DNA from: Telopea speciosissima
Lineage: Eukaryota; Streptophyta; Magnoliopsida; Proteales; Proteaceae
Length of the DNA: 64,000 bases
Direction: 5' to 3'
Assembly: GCF_018873765.1 (NCBI RefSeq)
Contig: NC_057920.1
Span: 14,893,307-14,957,306, forward strand
Shown here one piece after another: positions 12,801 through 22,650 of the stretch. The position numbers and the translations under genes were made by a program. How positions within the stretch are numbered: position 1 is the stretch's first letter; the number at the start of each line of letters is the position of its first letter. The notes under the pieces were generated by a model, which searched no databases, was not told the origin of the DNA, and worked only from the letters and a program-made list of their open reading frames with translations.

Positions 12801-15800
12801 TACTGCAACTATACTTGTTCTAATTCTGGGTTTTCAGCATCTGATTTCTGTATTTCTGTTTTCTGTTGCTAACAACTCCCTGGCTACTGCTCTAATTAAT
12901 TTCTGATTAAGGCGTTAAACCCTACTATCGATTCTAGAAGTTGAACTGTCCTACCACAGTAGTAGGATTCCTTCATAACTTAGAATCTGTCCATCAGATT
13001 TAGACCCAACTCTGCAGGTTTATTCTTCTTTCTAAAACAGACATTTGACCAGAGTTTTGGCCAAATCAGATCTGCTTTTATTTAGTTAGTTAATTTCTCT
13101 AATCTGGTTCATTCTCCCTTGCCTACTGTTTTGGAGAATTCCCTAGTTTCTAAACCCTAACTTCTTTAGGTTGCCACGTGGCAGGTCTAATGGTGCCAAA
13201 AATTTTAGGGCAGGTAAATCACAAAATCTCTTGGTCACATGTCAAGTTCAGGCCAAACGGAGTATGCCACATGGAAAAACAAACCGTGAAATGCGACTAC
13301 AGAGGGATGCATGGACATACATGGGAGGGTACATACAATGGGAGGATATATAATTGAATCTGGTGTGGAAAATTGACGTGTGGCCATTACAAATCCTTCG
13401 CAAGATATCCAACAATCAGAATTGCCACATCTGCCTTCCAACAAGAGTAGGTGTGCCCACCCATAAAACCTTTTGCCTTCTTAAAAAATTCTCAGATTAA
13501 TTAAATCATGGACAATCTGTTCAGGTTTCTTGTGACCAGTTAACCAATTTAATCTGTTACTTTTCTTGAAACAAAAACAACCTATAGCTTATGCTTAGAT
13601 TTTTTCCCTTGGTCGAGAGGGTTTTAAACCATGCATGTGATTTTCAAAACCAATAATATGCCTGTTTATTTCAACTTCCCAATCTTATTTCAAAATCCCA
13701 AATATTTAAAACTAACAAGCCATTCAATTTACTCATAATTTATTTCACAGCCCAATGAATTTTCCCTTTGAATCTTGCTTGGTGAGATTGTAGGGTTGAA
13801 ATCCCACAATAAAAAATTTGTAAAGAAACTTCCCATCAAAAGAATATCTCTAACCTGAAATACCCTCAATCCCTGCTCATACAATAGAAACTGTTGGACC
13901 ACTAGAACAAATTGCTGTTGGTCAGAACAGAAGAATAAGATCCAATTGACTTTTAAATGATCGTCATACTACAAACACCTGAACCTCTTCAACTTTTTCT
14001 TTGGAAGGATCAGTAAAGATTCACCCAGTTGAGGATAAAAAAATATAGCAAACAGAACAACAGCTAATGATGGTGAACATTTACTGCTGGTTGGACGTGG
14101 ATCTGAAGTTGGCATCCTTACTAAATATTCCTCGATAGATTGGATAAGTCCGAAAAAACCATTTCAAGTCTATGTGCAAATGGTTAATAAAAGTCGAAGA
14201 AGCTGAATATCAAATTTCCTGTCCTTGGTGAAGTCTATAGGGGAAGATTACAGAAGATTTTGTATGGTGTAGTTCTAACCCTGAACCAGTGAGACACAGT
14301 GGGAGATTAGCTTGCGACAGGATCGCAGGGAAAAGAATAAGAACCAGATTAGGAGAAAACTGAATGACTTAATCAGAACAAATCTGATGTCATAATATTC
14401 AGATCAATTGCTCTAAGCAGTCAAAAAACAGGTCTATAAAAGATGATTAAAATCTGACGGAAACATAGTTGTCACGGTGACAAAGAGACCCAAGGCAGTG
14501 GCCAGGTGCTTAGCTGTAGGCATACAAAAGAGGGGGTTACATATGAGACTAACCTTTTAAGATGTAATTTTTTAGGGGGGGGAGGGGGGGGGTTAGATGT
14601 AAAATATGGGATTTTAATGTTTTAAGAAGCAAATTTTAACAGGGGTTTATATGTAAAAATTGAAATTTCTTTTACTTATAAAATCAGAAAACCTTACTTT
14701 TTAACCCTTCTTCGAGTTCTTCCTTCTTCTTCTACTTCTCCAACAACAACCACTACAACTCCAGCAGTGGCAGTGATGGTAGTCGCTGCTGCTTTTTCTT
14801 CTTCCACTACTTCTCTGCTTCTTTTCTAGCTCTTTTTTTTCTTTTCCAGCAGCAATGGGGGTGGTAGTTGCTGCTGCTTCCTCCTCTTCTTCTTCTCCGG
14901 AAATGGTTGTTGCTGCTACTTCTTCCTTTTCATCTCCGGGAGTGGCTAACATGTTATCTGCCCTAGATTTCATCTTCTTTTTTTTTTTTTTAACTATCCA
15001 CCAGATTTTCTAGATTTTTCCCATCCCCCCCCCCTCTGAATTTCAAGTCTAGGCACCTAGACAACTAGGATATGGGGAACTAAGTCACCTAAGCATAAGG
15101 TTCAAAACACCAATAAAACCAGACGCAATGCCAGGTTTAGAAACCAGCAAACGGAGACTTAATTAAACAGGGGCAAAACAAGCCTGATGTGGCCAGAATT
15201 AGAAGCTAAGCTAGACAGAAAATAGCAACTAGGGGTGCAACAGGGCCGGGCTGAACCGGGTTTTTGAAAATCCAGGCCTAGGGCTCAGCCCAAGTCCAGC
15301 CCAGCCCTAGGTCGGACTGAGATATTTTAGCCAGGCCCGGCCCTGCCTGGCTCAGGACGGGTCGAGCATGGTCCTATTTTATCATTAGACCATTTGATTA
15401 GCCCAATAATAACCAACCTTTTTGATAGGTAGACCCCAAGGAGAGTACTCATGACCTCTTAATCGTGAAATATTGGTCCTAGCCAACCAAGCTATCCCCT
15501 TGGGGTTAATAACCAATTTTGAAAATATCCACCATCTCTCCCTCTTCTTTATAAACTCACTCCCTTCTTCTCTTCTTAAATTTCCAATGTGGGACTAAAA
15601 ATGAGTGCATTCTCTTAGTTCTCCCCTTGGAGAAAAAAAAAAAAAAATTTTTGCCCCACATTTTGAAAACAGAAGAGAAGGAACCGAGAATGTGATGCCT
15701 AAAAATAAAGCTACACATCCCAAACCACTGTGCCAAACTTGCACCCCTAATAGCAACTGATAAAAATAGAAACTGAGATGAAAACAAAGAAATAACTAAT

Positions 15801-18800
15801 GAAACAAATAACCAGAAACCGCAGGTCAAAAAAAGATTCAGAGAACTAGGATGAGTAGGATAAAAGAACAAACAGAACCACTTGCAACCTGGATCGATGG
15901 AAGAGAAAACCAGTGAAGAATCTTTCCACAGAATTATGATTAATGAACAAACAAAACCAGGGAAGGATAAGCTCATCAATTGCAGGATTGGTCAACAAAA
16001 ACTAACCTTAGTTGATGGAACAGAAGAAAGAAGTAGAAAAGGATATGTTTAAGCTTTCCACCTGAACTACGGAGCAGGAATCCCACCTTGCTCCAGTCCT
16101 GGAATCTGACCAGGTTTCTCTACTGAATCCCACAGTAGAATAGGTCTGAATCTCACAGAACCAAGCTCCGTCTCTCAAAATCATGAGGTAGTTGTGTAGA
16201 CCCTTCTCTTTATTTCAAGAACTAAGGAATAATAGAACTAGGAAACTCAATACAACTTAACTCTTGAAAATAGAAAGTTTCTAGAAACACTAAGAAAATA
16301 TTTTTTTTTTAAAACACCAAATTTCGTATAGGCCTCAAAACCCTCATATTTGGCTTATAAAATTTTGCCAATACAATAGAAAACCCAAAAATACTAAGCC
16401 CATGACTCATATTACCCATTGGAGGCTTAAATTTGAGTTTAGCCCAAACCAATCTTGAACCACAGGTTCAGTTGGACCCAAAAAAACTGAAACCCAAAAC
16501 AATAGGCTCTTGTTCTTCTCTTCTTGCTGGAATTCTATATCTCAGAACTGTTTAACAGAGAATAAGTCCAGAATAGAGACCACAACTATTACTTCAATCA
16601 AAATTAGAATTAAAGAAATTAAACTTGAGGTGGGACTCTAGGAAATCAATGACCTAAACTGAATGGCTCAAACCACGAGTAACAGAACAGTATTATGAAA
16701 CCAGATCTTATAAACTCAATTCAGAGAAGAGGGTTTTGTAGAATTAGACTTTAATTAGGAAATGAAACTCCATGAGAATAAAGAATCATAGTTGTCAAGG
16801 CGTTGGAGGAAGTGTCCTTTGAGTCTTCCCCCCCCCCCCCCCGGATTGCAGAAATGGGTTAATCTCTTGATTTTCTTTCTTTTCCTGCTCTCATGGAGGA
16901 CGGAAGGTGTCACCAACAAAGCAACCAAAACGCCTGCTTAGGCGACACTGGTTGTTAAGGCGCCTGGATGCCAGGTGACTGCCTTGACAACTATGGATAG
17001 AATTTGGAAACAGAGTATGAAATTAGAACTTCAAACCAGATCACAGAACAGTAGACTCAAGAAGATAAACAGACTAGCAACTAACAGAAGGAGAAAAGAA
17101 GTACAAAAGATGCGCAGGAAATAAAAGATAGAGATACGGACCTGATTTGATAGAAGAACAAGATAAGGAAAAAAAGAAAAGAAGGGATATATGTGTTCAG
17201 AAATCACCACCTAAAACACTACCATGGAATCACCACCAGGAAACCTACTGAATCATAACAACAGGGAGGTCTGAGTCACAACAGAACCAAAAGGGCACCA
17301 TCCAATTTCATTACCCAAATTGTGGGGGAGGTTATGCCTCCAACAGGTTTAAATAAAGACTCAAGGAGAACAACACAGAAGCAAGATATGACTGGGAAAC
17401 ACTACTCCAGTCAGCTAGCCTAAAAGCATCCAAAACATACTCAACTAATAAATCAGATAAATCAAATAGTAGAAGGAAATCTCTTCCAGCCGTAGGCTAT
17501 GATTGGAATACTAGACAGACTAAACTACTGAATTAAATGTTCAAATTAAGGCTGGACTGGTAAAGAGTCCTAATCCAGCCATGCTACTACAATATCATAA
17601 TAAAATTTAAGATAACTTCGAACAACCACACCCATGACCCTGGTTTTAAGAAGCCAGAAAACGCCAATCGCTTGGTCCGAATTAGTTCAAAAACTGGTTC
17701 AATGATGAACCAGACCAAACCGTAGAAAACCTTTTCTTTCTTTTGTTGGCTGAGATCTGCATCATCCTGCCAAGGCTGCTGGCTTTTCAGACTTCTCAGG
17801 CCATTTCTGATCAAATTCTCAACTTTAGAAGAGCCGCCTCATAGGTATTCACCCCAATCGCTTATTAGGTTAGGCAACAACTGGAGCAGATTATTGCATG
17901 CATTTTCCATTGTCTGCAACGTATCTAGCATCACTTTATTCAATGTGTCGTGAAATCACAGATCATTGTTTTTAAAGTGATTTCATTCGTTATGTTCTCA
18001 GTTAGAGCCAGTTGAGGTCGGTGCACGTCGCCTAGGTGTCCAGGCACCTTGGCCGACTTGGACGCCTAGGCGGGCGCCTTGGACGCCTTGGCCACCTTGT
18101 TGGTGTCTCCACGCTTTTGGACCCTCTCCAGCGCCTTAAGTCGCCTAGATGCCGTGACAACTATGCTGGCTTCCTATTAGGACAACCATGGTTGTTCCAT
18201 GATAAAATTATTTCACAATTAATTTGAGAACATATACACTCTCAAGCACCAATGCAAGAGTGTGACTGCTGCCCAAAAGCTTAAGGATGAAAAAGGGAGG
18301 CCATCGCTCAAGGGTAAACCAGAGGAATGAATCAGGTGCAGAAACGTTTGAACTAGAAAGACTTTGCAAGCTGAGACAAAGCGCAAGGATATGCTGGAAG
18401 GATGTACCAACCAGCGGCATAGCTAAACAATCCACTTGATTCCCATTCCAGTGCAGACTGCAGAGTAGCCACATGTTGGACAACTTCCAACGCATAACTT
18501 GGTGGGGTCCACTTTTTCCCAAGAGGAGAAGATGGACAGAGTCCCTGTGGCCGTCAATAAAGTATTAATCACGAGGGGTAGATTTCCAAAGCTTAACCAG
18601 ATCATGTGGGGCTCATATGGAGCCATATGAAGTTCCTATTTACACCATAATCAAAGAAAGGAGCTCGCTTTCAAGAGGATTTTTAGGTTCTAAAACCAGA
18701 GACATGAAGATTTGAAAAAAAAAAAATACATTAATGAGGTCATTGAGATTTCGTTAGTAGAAAACGCATTGTGGCCAAAGAAATAGAACAAAATAGGTTG

Positions 18801-21020
18801 ACACTCGCAAGAAGAATTTGATCCCTTGGCTATAAAGAAAGTATAGACCAAGAAGGTGAAGAATCAAAGGAGACTGTAGCATAAGTAAGCACATCAATTG
18901 AACTTTGGTTAAGGAATTGTGAGAAATGAGTAATTAAAACTGACATTACTGTTACAACCGCTTCTCCAAAAAGTTTGATCTGTTAAGTAAAGGCTACAAC
19001 AATGTACATAGACACACAACAACAATCCCTGCACGTGCAGACCCACACACATACAGCTCTACACGTGACACCATCATGTGGCACCGATGGGCGCAACAAC
19101 ACAAACCCCTCACGTATTCCAGGCATCAAACACACGACTTCCTAGCTCTGATACCATGTTACAACTGCTTATCACAAAAGCTCGAGTTGTTAAGGGCTAC
19201 AATAATGTATATCAACACACAACATCAACAACAATTACAATTGCATGTAATAACATATTAAAACATGAGTATACGTATCCAAGATATTGCACAATATGAT
19301 AACAAACATGAAACAAAAGTGCATAGGATATCCTCTCTCTTACATGGCCAAGAAATAATATGAGAAAAAGAGGCCCACAAAAGAGATTCAAGGAATTTGA
19401 AAAATCAAGTTACGGCATTAACTTCTGTTTCTTTTGACTCTTTGACACTACAGAATGGGAAAAGTACTTTCAACATGAGCCCAATGTCCAGAATTCTTAA
19501 GTAAACACCTCCAAAATTTAATATCGACAAACCTAAGTTGGTTATCCTAAAGGCAGCAATGGGACAAACCTAAATTTTGACACACTTCCACAGTGATTAC
19601 AATCCAACTACGACCATAAGGCACAAATATGCTAAATAATGGTGCTGACTTATCATCCGAAGCCAAGGGCTTACAAGGTTGTAATACAGAAAGTCAACTA
19701 AATAAAATATGAACTCAAACTCGATATCCTGAACTTAAATAGATAATCAAAGAAATCGGCAATGTTAAACAAGAATAACGTCAGGATTGACAAGAAACCG
19801 CGCTAAGAGTAAAGAGGCACATATAGAAGAATACCATAACCAATGGGTGTATACTGATGGGACCAAGGTCGATAAAGTGCACAGTATTTTGGTAATGGAT
19901 TAAGTTTATGAAATTCATAACTAAATGCAGGTTTCCTTTTAGAGTTGCAACCGTCAAGGCTAAAAAGCTGAAGCTTGAAAGTTAACCTTGAGCCCTAGGC
20001 AACATCCAAACATTGGTATGATCTTTGAGGTGGTTGTTATAGCATGCCAGGCTGGCAATTCTCTCAGAAAAGCATAACTCAGCAGTATGAAAGGGGCACC
20101 CACTCATGACTCAATATGGATACTATGCTACTATTTATCATATAGAAAACATAATGGAACAAAAATGTCTCACCAGAAAGCTGCCATTTCACTCTTGGGA
20201 AGTTGTTGATACAGTGTTTCGTAGAATATTCTTAAAGGGTCTCTCTGCGGATCCAAAATGCAACAAATCCATGAATTAAACTTCGAAAAAACCAAAGGTA
20301 TTTCAATAGTTTTGTAACGGAAAATCAAAAGAATTAAAGCATTATACTTCCTCAGGCGGGACGCGCTTCTGACCAGGCAAATCAAACACCTTCCTCTCCT
20401 TCTTATTGTTCTGCTCCGCTGCTGCCGCCTTCTTCTTATCCTCTTCCTGCATCTTTTTCTTCTTCTTTTTCTTCGCATTCAATCCCTAGCGAATCAAAAG
20501 GACAAAAAAAAACACACCAAATCACATAAGAAGCAAACTTCAACCTAATGAACATTAGAAACAACAGGAAATCTTCGAAAGGAAAATAAAAAATAAAAAC
20601 CTTGTCGACTTTGGCTCCTTCTTTCTTCACTTTTCCTTGACTTACGCTGCCGTTCATGGATTTCTTCTTCTTCTCTGCGAGAGAAGAACTCAAAGGTTTT
20701 TCATCCTCCAAATCCTCATCCTCTTCCTTCTTCACAAACCCACAAAGGTTAGAAAGGAAACACTACCACATTGTCCAACCACTGAAACGTGAGCCAAATG
20801 GAAATTTTGAGAGACAAACCTTCACGACCTTCTTCGAATTTTTCCTAACGTCAGAGACTTCGCCATCTTCACTGGGTTCTTCTTTCTTCACTTTGGCTAC
20901 TTTAGAGCGAGATTCTGCGCTGCCATTAACGGATTTCTTCCGATAAGTACTGAGACTTCTTTTGTCCTCTTCGTCCTCAGCCTCCTGTTTCTTCAATGGT
21001 TTGTCCCCTTGGGCAGGCAT
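806..21020 (-). CDS. Lys/Glu-rich probable nuclear protein, five exons, about 289 aa
   Basis: Five exons join in frame on the minus strand: 20820-21020, 20601-20729, 20348-20485, 20174-20244 and 806-1136. All introns are GT-AG; the last junction splits a Trp codon (TG|G). The predicted product is about 289 aa. Residues 1-155 are rich in Lys, Glu and Ser, with basic runs that look like nuclear localisation signals. Next comes a more ordered segment containing VFDLPGQKR, DPLRIFYETLYQQLP and WMMESGLLPLQEAKKVYEKK. The tail is again basic and Ser-rich, with an acidic patch DDDSDISDDD and a final KKKKK. The ordered segment looks conserved, and I believe related plant proteins exist, but I cannot name the family or a function. 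Nuclear or nucleolar location is inferred from composition only. The ATG at 21020 is the first in-frame start and is followed at once by coding-like sequence. Intron 4 (1137-20173, about 19 kb) is the odd feature. The clean phase-2 splice across it, rather than any experiment, supports the two halves being one gene. Confidence 0.72.
1743..2160. repeat. Degenerate local direct duplications
   Basis: Two pairs of related segments lie head to tail. 1743-1800 matches 1926-1983, sharing a GGAGAATTC core and CAATGTAACCATCAA. 1805-1880 matches 2080-2155, sharing GGAAAACCTCAA and CACCTCGACACT. The array looks like an old tandem duplication inside the giant intron, with no coding potential. Confidence 0.55.
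3584..4239 (+). mobile_element. hAT-type MITE, copy A, carrying a nested tRNA-derived SINE
   Basis: The ends are TAGGGGTGCAA on the left and the inverted TTACACCCCTA on the right, the Ac/hAT style of terminus. They are flanked by an 8-bp duplication AAAGCAAC / AGAGCAAC (7 of 8 match). There is no transposase. The interior matches copy B at 15230-15749 in opposite orientation. It includes a TCCCACATTGG + TATAAATA module and a SINE at 3990-4081. Confidence 0.75.
3990..4081 (+). mobile_element. tRNA-derived SINE nested in MITE copy A
   Basis: The insert begins ACCCCAAGGGGATAGCTTAG, with a box-A-like stretch, and has a box-B-like GAGTTCAACTC about 50 bases on. It is bounded by near-identical 12-bp repeats AGTTGGTTATTA (3978-3989) and AGTTGGTTATCA (4082-4093). 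The same insert at the same internal site is present in MITE copy B. It is not a functional tRNA gene, because the cloverleaf is incomplete. Confidence 0.6.
5924..5940. repeat. Poly-C tract followed by a pyrimidine stretch
   Basis: An uninterrupted C run is followed by a T-rich pyrimidine stretch. Similar C runs occur near 15026, 16830, 27080 and 52546, and a G run near 14573-14591. Such tracts recur through the window and are prone to length variation. Confidence 0.7.
6560..7100. repeat. Divergent dispersed repeat with TTTCGG / CGAAAT motifs
   Basis: The stretch is dominated by alternating TTTCGGTC, CGAAAC and AAATTTC words. A related patch is at 11800-11930. It carries no coding sequence. 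I read it as a non-autonomous transposon remnant, but clear termini are lacking. Confidence 0.3.
7486..7525 (-). mobile_element. Au SINE fragment (head region)
   Basis: Read on the minus strand this is GGTAAGGTTGCTCCATTG followed by TGACCAAGTGG, matching the tRNA-related head of the better preserved Au SINE at 11970-12128. Only about 40 bp remain, directly upstream of hAT-derived sequence. Confidence 0.55.
7580..8392 (+). pseudogene. Broken hAT transposase, BED zinc-finger part
   Basis: In shifting frames the plus strand shows a BED-type finger. DIAWKYGV is followed by CNYCGKII, then after a frameshift LHLPGGYMDVTKC, giving the C-x2-C...H pattern typical of plant hAT transposases. Further on KFFFYHSIPTNAIEVPCYQGM matches the segment ahead of the transposase core. 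The reading frame is broken several times, so this is a relic. The open stretch 7857-8204 is the acidic linker, rich in Asp and Ser. An unrelated insert of about 1.1 kb follows before more hAT sequence appears. Confidence 0.6.
8393..9515. other. Non-coding insert of about 1.1 kb between hAT transposase fragments
   Basis: The segment separates two parts of hAT-like coding sequence. It looks like retroelement LTR or leader DNA: an AT-rich stretch with TTATAATAAAATG near 8675, then a long run rich in AACCCTAA-like words (8940-9310). I found no clear TG..CA boundaries or target-site duplication, so its nature is uncertain. Confidence 0.35.
9520..11770 (+). pseudogene. Broken hAT transposase core (DUF659-like) and C-terminal region
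   Basis: Conserved hAT words appear in order on the plus strand: GVKGLTAYELMT, CDG.TRPTRQSIINFMVYCDG, VGVENVVQVVTNNGSN, FWTPCAAHCIDVMLKD and, near 10200-10460, KVLRMVDYEKKPTLPHLYAAM and IVDDQWEKHPLNRAGEFY. The 9813-10205 part is an open stretch of 130 codons. Stops and frameshifts elsewhere show decay. A (TA)n(GA)n microsatellite at 9774-9812 sits inside the coding remnant. Short open stretches at 11003-11218, 11328-11618 and 11542-11775 may be the C-terminal end of the same transposase. I see no inverted termini, so the limits are approximate. Confidence 0.65.
9774..9812. repeat. (TA)n(GA)n microsatellite
   Basis: A TA-repeat run passes directly into a GA-repeat run, inside the hAT transposase relic. 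Confidence 0.85.
11970..12128 (+). mobile_element. Au SINE
   Basis: It begins CGGGAGGGCCTTGGTGCAAT and contains the box B GGTCACGGGTTCGAGTC, then GGAAACAGC, a GCGTACATTATGA stretch and the end GGGTACGCCCTTTTT. These are the hallmarks of the plant Au SINE family. ATCATTTAAGT occurs both just upstream (11949) and directly after the T-rich end, probably the remains of a target-site duplication. Confidence 0.85.
12413..12615. repeat. Tandem duplication, unit about 107 bp
   Basis: GGGTACTGGTGGGATT at about 12414 recurs at about 12521. It is followed in both units by a CCTACRAATCAGGTG stretch, then CATTCCTGATTGTTACC or its match, and TTCTTTTCTATCTC. The two units are nearly identical, implying a fairly recent duplication within intronic repeat DNA. 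Confidence 0.7.
14466..15070. mobile_element. CATAGTTGTCA-type foldback element with internal low-complexity DNA
   Basis: The left end CATAGTTGTCACGG pairs with an inverted right end near 15055-15070 (CACCTAGACAACTAGG). The interior contains poly-G, a CTT/CTC-rich stretch at 14701-14973 open on the minus strand but of very low complexity, and a poly-T/poly-C region. No transposase is present. The right boundary is approximate. Confidence 0.4.
15230..15749 (-). mobile_element. hAT-type MITE, copy B, carrying the same nested SINE
   Basis: The termini are TAGGGGTGCAA and inverted TTGCACCCCTA, with a perfect 8-bp target duplication ATAGCAAC (15222-15229 and 15750-15757). The sequence matches copy A at 3584-4239 in inverse orientation. 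The nested SINE occupies about 15417-15506 between perfect 10-bp repeats TAATAACCAA (15407-15416, 15507-15516). Confidence 0.8.
16787..16995. mobile_element. CATAGTTGTCA foldback MITE
   Basis: The left end CATAGTTGTCAAGGCG is mirrored by TGCCTTGACAACTATG at the right. The arms are rich in GGCGCC and AGGCG words and the centre holds a poly-C run. Length is about 209 bp. The flanks TAAAGAAT and GATAGAAT share 6 of 8 bases, a possible hAT-style duplication. Confidence 0.65.
18006..18165. repeat. Partial CATAGTTGTCA-family repeat
   Basis: The right end TGACAACTATG and internal CGCCTAGGCGGGCGCC / GCGCCTTAAGTCGCC words match the foldback family at 16787. A matching left terminus is not evident, so it is probably truncated. 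Confidence 0.5.
18166..18950. other. Intronic stretch without recognisable gene
   Basis: There are overlapping open stretches on the minus strand at 18208-18626, but no start context, splice pattern or recognisable motif. I do not support a gene here. Confidence 0.4.
18950..19245 (-). mobile_element. TRIM-like miniature LTR retrotransposon
   Basis: Two direct repeats of about 85 bp begin TGTTACAAC (18950 and 19157) and share TGTTAAG, GGCTACAA and CACACAACA words. Directly below the second copy, the minus strand reads TGGTATCAGAGC (19145-19156), the primer-binding site complementary to initiator tRNA-Met used by many copia-type elements. The roughly 120-bp interior has no coding capacity. I read this as a 5' LTR (19157-19245), PBS and 3' LTR on the minus strand. 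The outer LTR limits are approximate. Confidence 0.5.
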
Positions 21021-21304
21021 TTTGCGCGGGAAATATGAAACAGCTAAACCAAAATGAGCAGAAAGTCTCTGAAACCAAATTTTATTTGAAGGCAGGAAAG
21101 GTCGGACTCGAGCGAGAGAAAGAGTGATAAGGGTTTTTGAAACCCCAGGTGAGGTTTCTCCGCTTTCCCTAAGACCTCTGAACTCGACTAAAATCGACGA
21201 AACCAAAGAAAGAAAGAACAGTATCCTTCACTTCTTTTTCTAGGATTGTGACTCGGCTGAAACGTTTTCGGGAAATCTTATCCTCGAACCGAGTGACGGT
21301 TAGA

Positions 21305-21580
21305 TCATGGTTCGTAATTCTGGATTGGTCAAGGCCGATACCGTTCCGATATCGATCCGGATCGGTAAAATCGGTAAGAATTGATCAAAAAATGGCAAAA
21401 CCCCCAAAATCGGTCGAAAAAGTCACATATTTCGGATCAGATCGAGCAATCTGACCAGATAGACCGATCCAGGGAGCAATCCACTCAGGTAAGATTGATC
21501 ATTAATCGAGATTGGTCTAGCCCAATACCAATCCGGTCCGACCAATTTTTATCGATCCGATCCAATATTACGAACCAGAG
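21305..21580. mobile_element. MITE rich in GATCCGATC words, upstream of the Lys/Glu-rich gene
   Basis: The left end CATGGTTCGTAATT is mirrored by AATATTACGAACCAG on the right. The interior is rich in CGATCCG and GGTCGG words, like the repeat at 47157-47563. It lies about 285 bp upstream of the ATG at 21020, inside the likely promoter. Confidence 0.55.
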
Positions 21581-21767
21581 TCAGAATTGACTGATTCCAC
21601 CGATCTGTTACACACTACGGCTCTACCCATAGTTAGTTTAATGGAATCTTTTGAAATTTGAGTAGGACAAGGTACTAGATAACATCACTATGTCGACTCA
21701 CCTGACGAATGAGTGGGAAAAACTTGGCTGAGTTTATAAGATGAATTGGATTCCTCCGTAGCGCAGG

Positions 21768-21977
21768 GTGTGCTAAAGTTCTTGTGGCACGTTATCTAAC
21801 TCGCCATGTGGATGAGCTTCCATTTGGATTGTGTGGATCGAGTTGGAAATCCTGAACGTGGTGTATATGTAATTTTTTAATTTTGAAATTTGGATTTCCA
21901 ACTCAATCCGCGTTGTCCAAATGGAAGCTCATCCACATGTCGAGCTCTAGTGCCGGAACACAAGATCTATAACACAA
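21768..21977. mobile_element. Foldback MITE with arms of about 90 bp
   Basis: CATGTGGATGAGCTTCCATT at about 21805 pairs with its inverted copy AATGGAAGCTCATCCACATG at 21920-21939. The match extends outward (CTTGTG / CACAAG) and inward (GAGTTGGAAATCC / GGATTTCCAACTC). The loop is AT-rich. No coding capacity. Confidence 0.65.
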
Positions 21978-22640
21978 TAGAGGAGCCGGATCCAAATTAT
22001 AAATTATAATTTGGATTCTATGGTTCTAGCAGTTTTAGGTTCGCAATTATGATTTAAATTCTATAATAAATTACGAAATTATCATATTAGGCTTGTCAAA
22101 AATAAGAAATTTTCTTAGAGGTAAATTCTGAAATTTAAAGGGTTTTTGGATGTAATTCGGGAATTGATCTACAAAGGCCTAGCGAAAAATGCCTTCAAGC
22201 ATCGATTTTAATTTTGGCCCTGAATACAGAATTATCTTGTATCCAAAAAGGCCTTCTAAAGTTAGTAATTTCATATTTGGGAATAAATTTGAAATAAGAA
22301 TAATTCTGATTTAATCCAAATTGCTACTTTGGAAAAAAAAAAATCTAGGTAAAATAATGTTGATGGGTTGAATTAATTGGGGGCATTAAACACTTTTACA
22401 TTCAATAAGTTAGCCCTTTATTTTTTTATTTTATGTATTTATTTATTTTTTTGCTTTTGTTGTAGGCCATTTTTAAATAGCTTTTCCAATGAACCAATAT
22501 AATTTTTATTGAAATGAAAAATAAATGTGAAATTCTTGGGGCTGATCAAGCAATTTTGATATCACAAAAAAACCTTCATCATCTTCGGTCATAGTTAACA
22601 TCCGAGATAAACCTTCTATTAAAAAAAATATGGAAAGATG
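21978..22640. other. AT-rich intergenic DNA, nothing recognised
   Basis: Low-complexity AT-rich sequence. No splice-supported exon, RNA gene or clear transposon terminus seen. Confidence 0.4.
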
Positions 22641-22650
22641 ACAAAGGAAA

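Larger units (their letters stand above)
1137..20173 (-). other. Giant intron 4 (about 19 kb) of the Lys/Glu-rich gene, filled with transposons
   Basis: The donor is GTGAGA just below 20174 and the acceptor is GATGACAG ending at 1137. The phase (2) matches on both sides. The interior has no intact gene. It holds local duplications, two hAT MITEs with a nested SINE, hAT transposase fragments, an Au SINE and an Au SINE fragment, CATAGTTGTCA foldbacks, a TRIM-like element and long unassigned AT-rich stretches, for example 4250-6500, 12130-14460 and 17000-18000. Parts of 5030-5870 and 16190-17180 look like decayed LTR or untranslated retroelement DNA, but I could not find their boundaries. Confidence 0.65.

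Noticed and set aside
14701..14973. An open stretch of about 90 codons on the minus strand, Glu/Ala/Thr/Lys-rich
   Set aside because: It is a translation of CTT/CTC low-complexity DNA inside a foldback element, with no start context or domain.
18208..18626. Overlapping minus-strand open stretches of about 100 codons
   Set aside because: No family motif, poor start context and location within a repeat-rich intron; likely chance.
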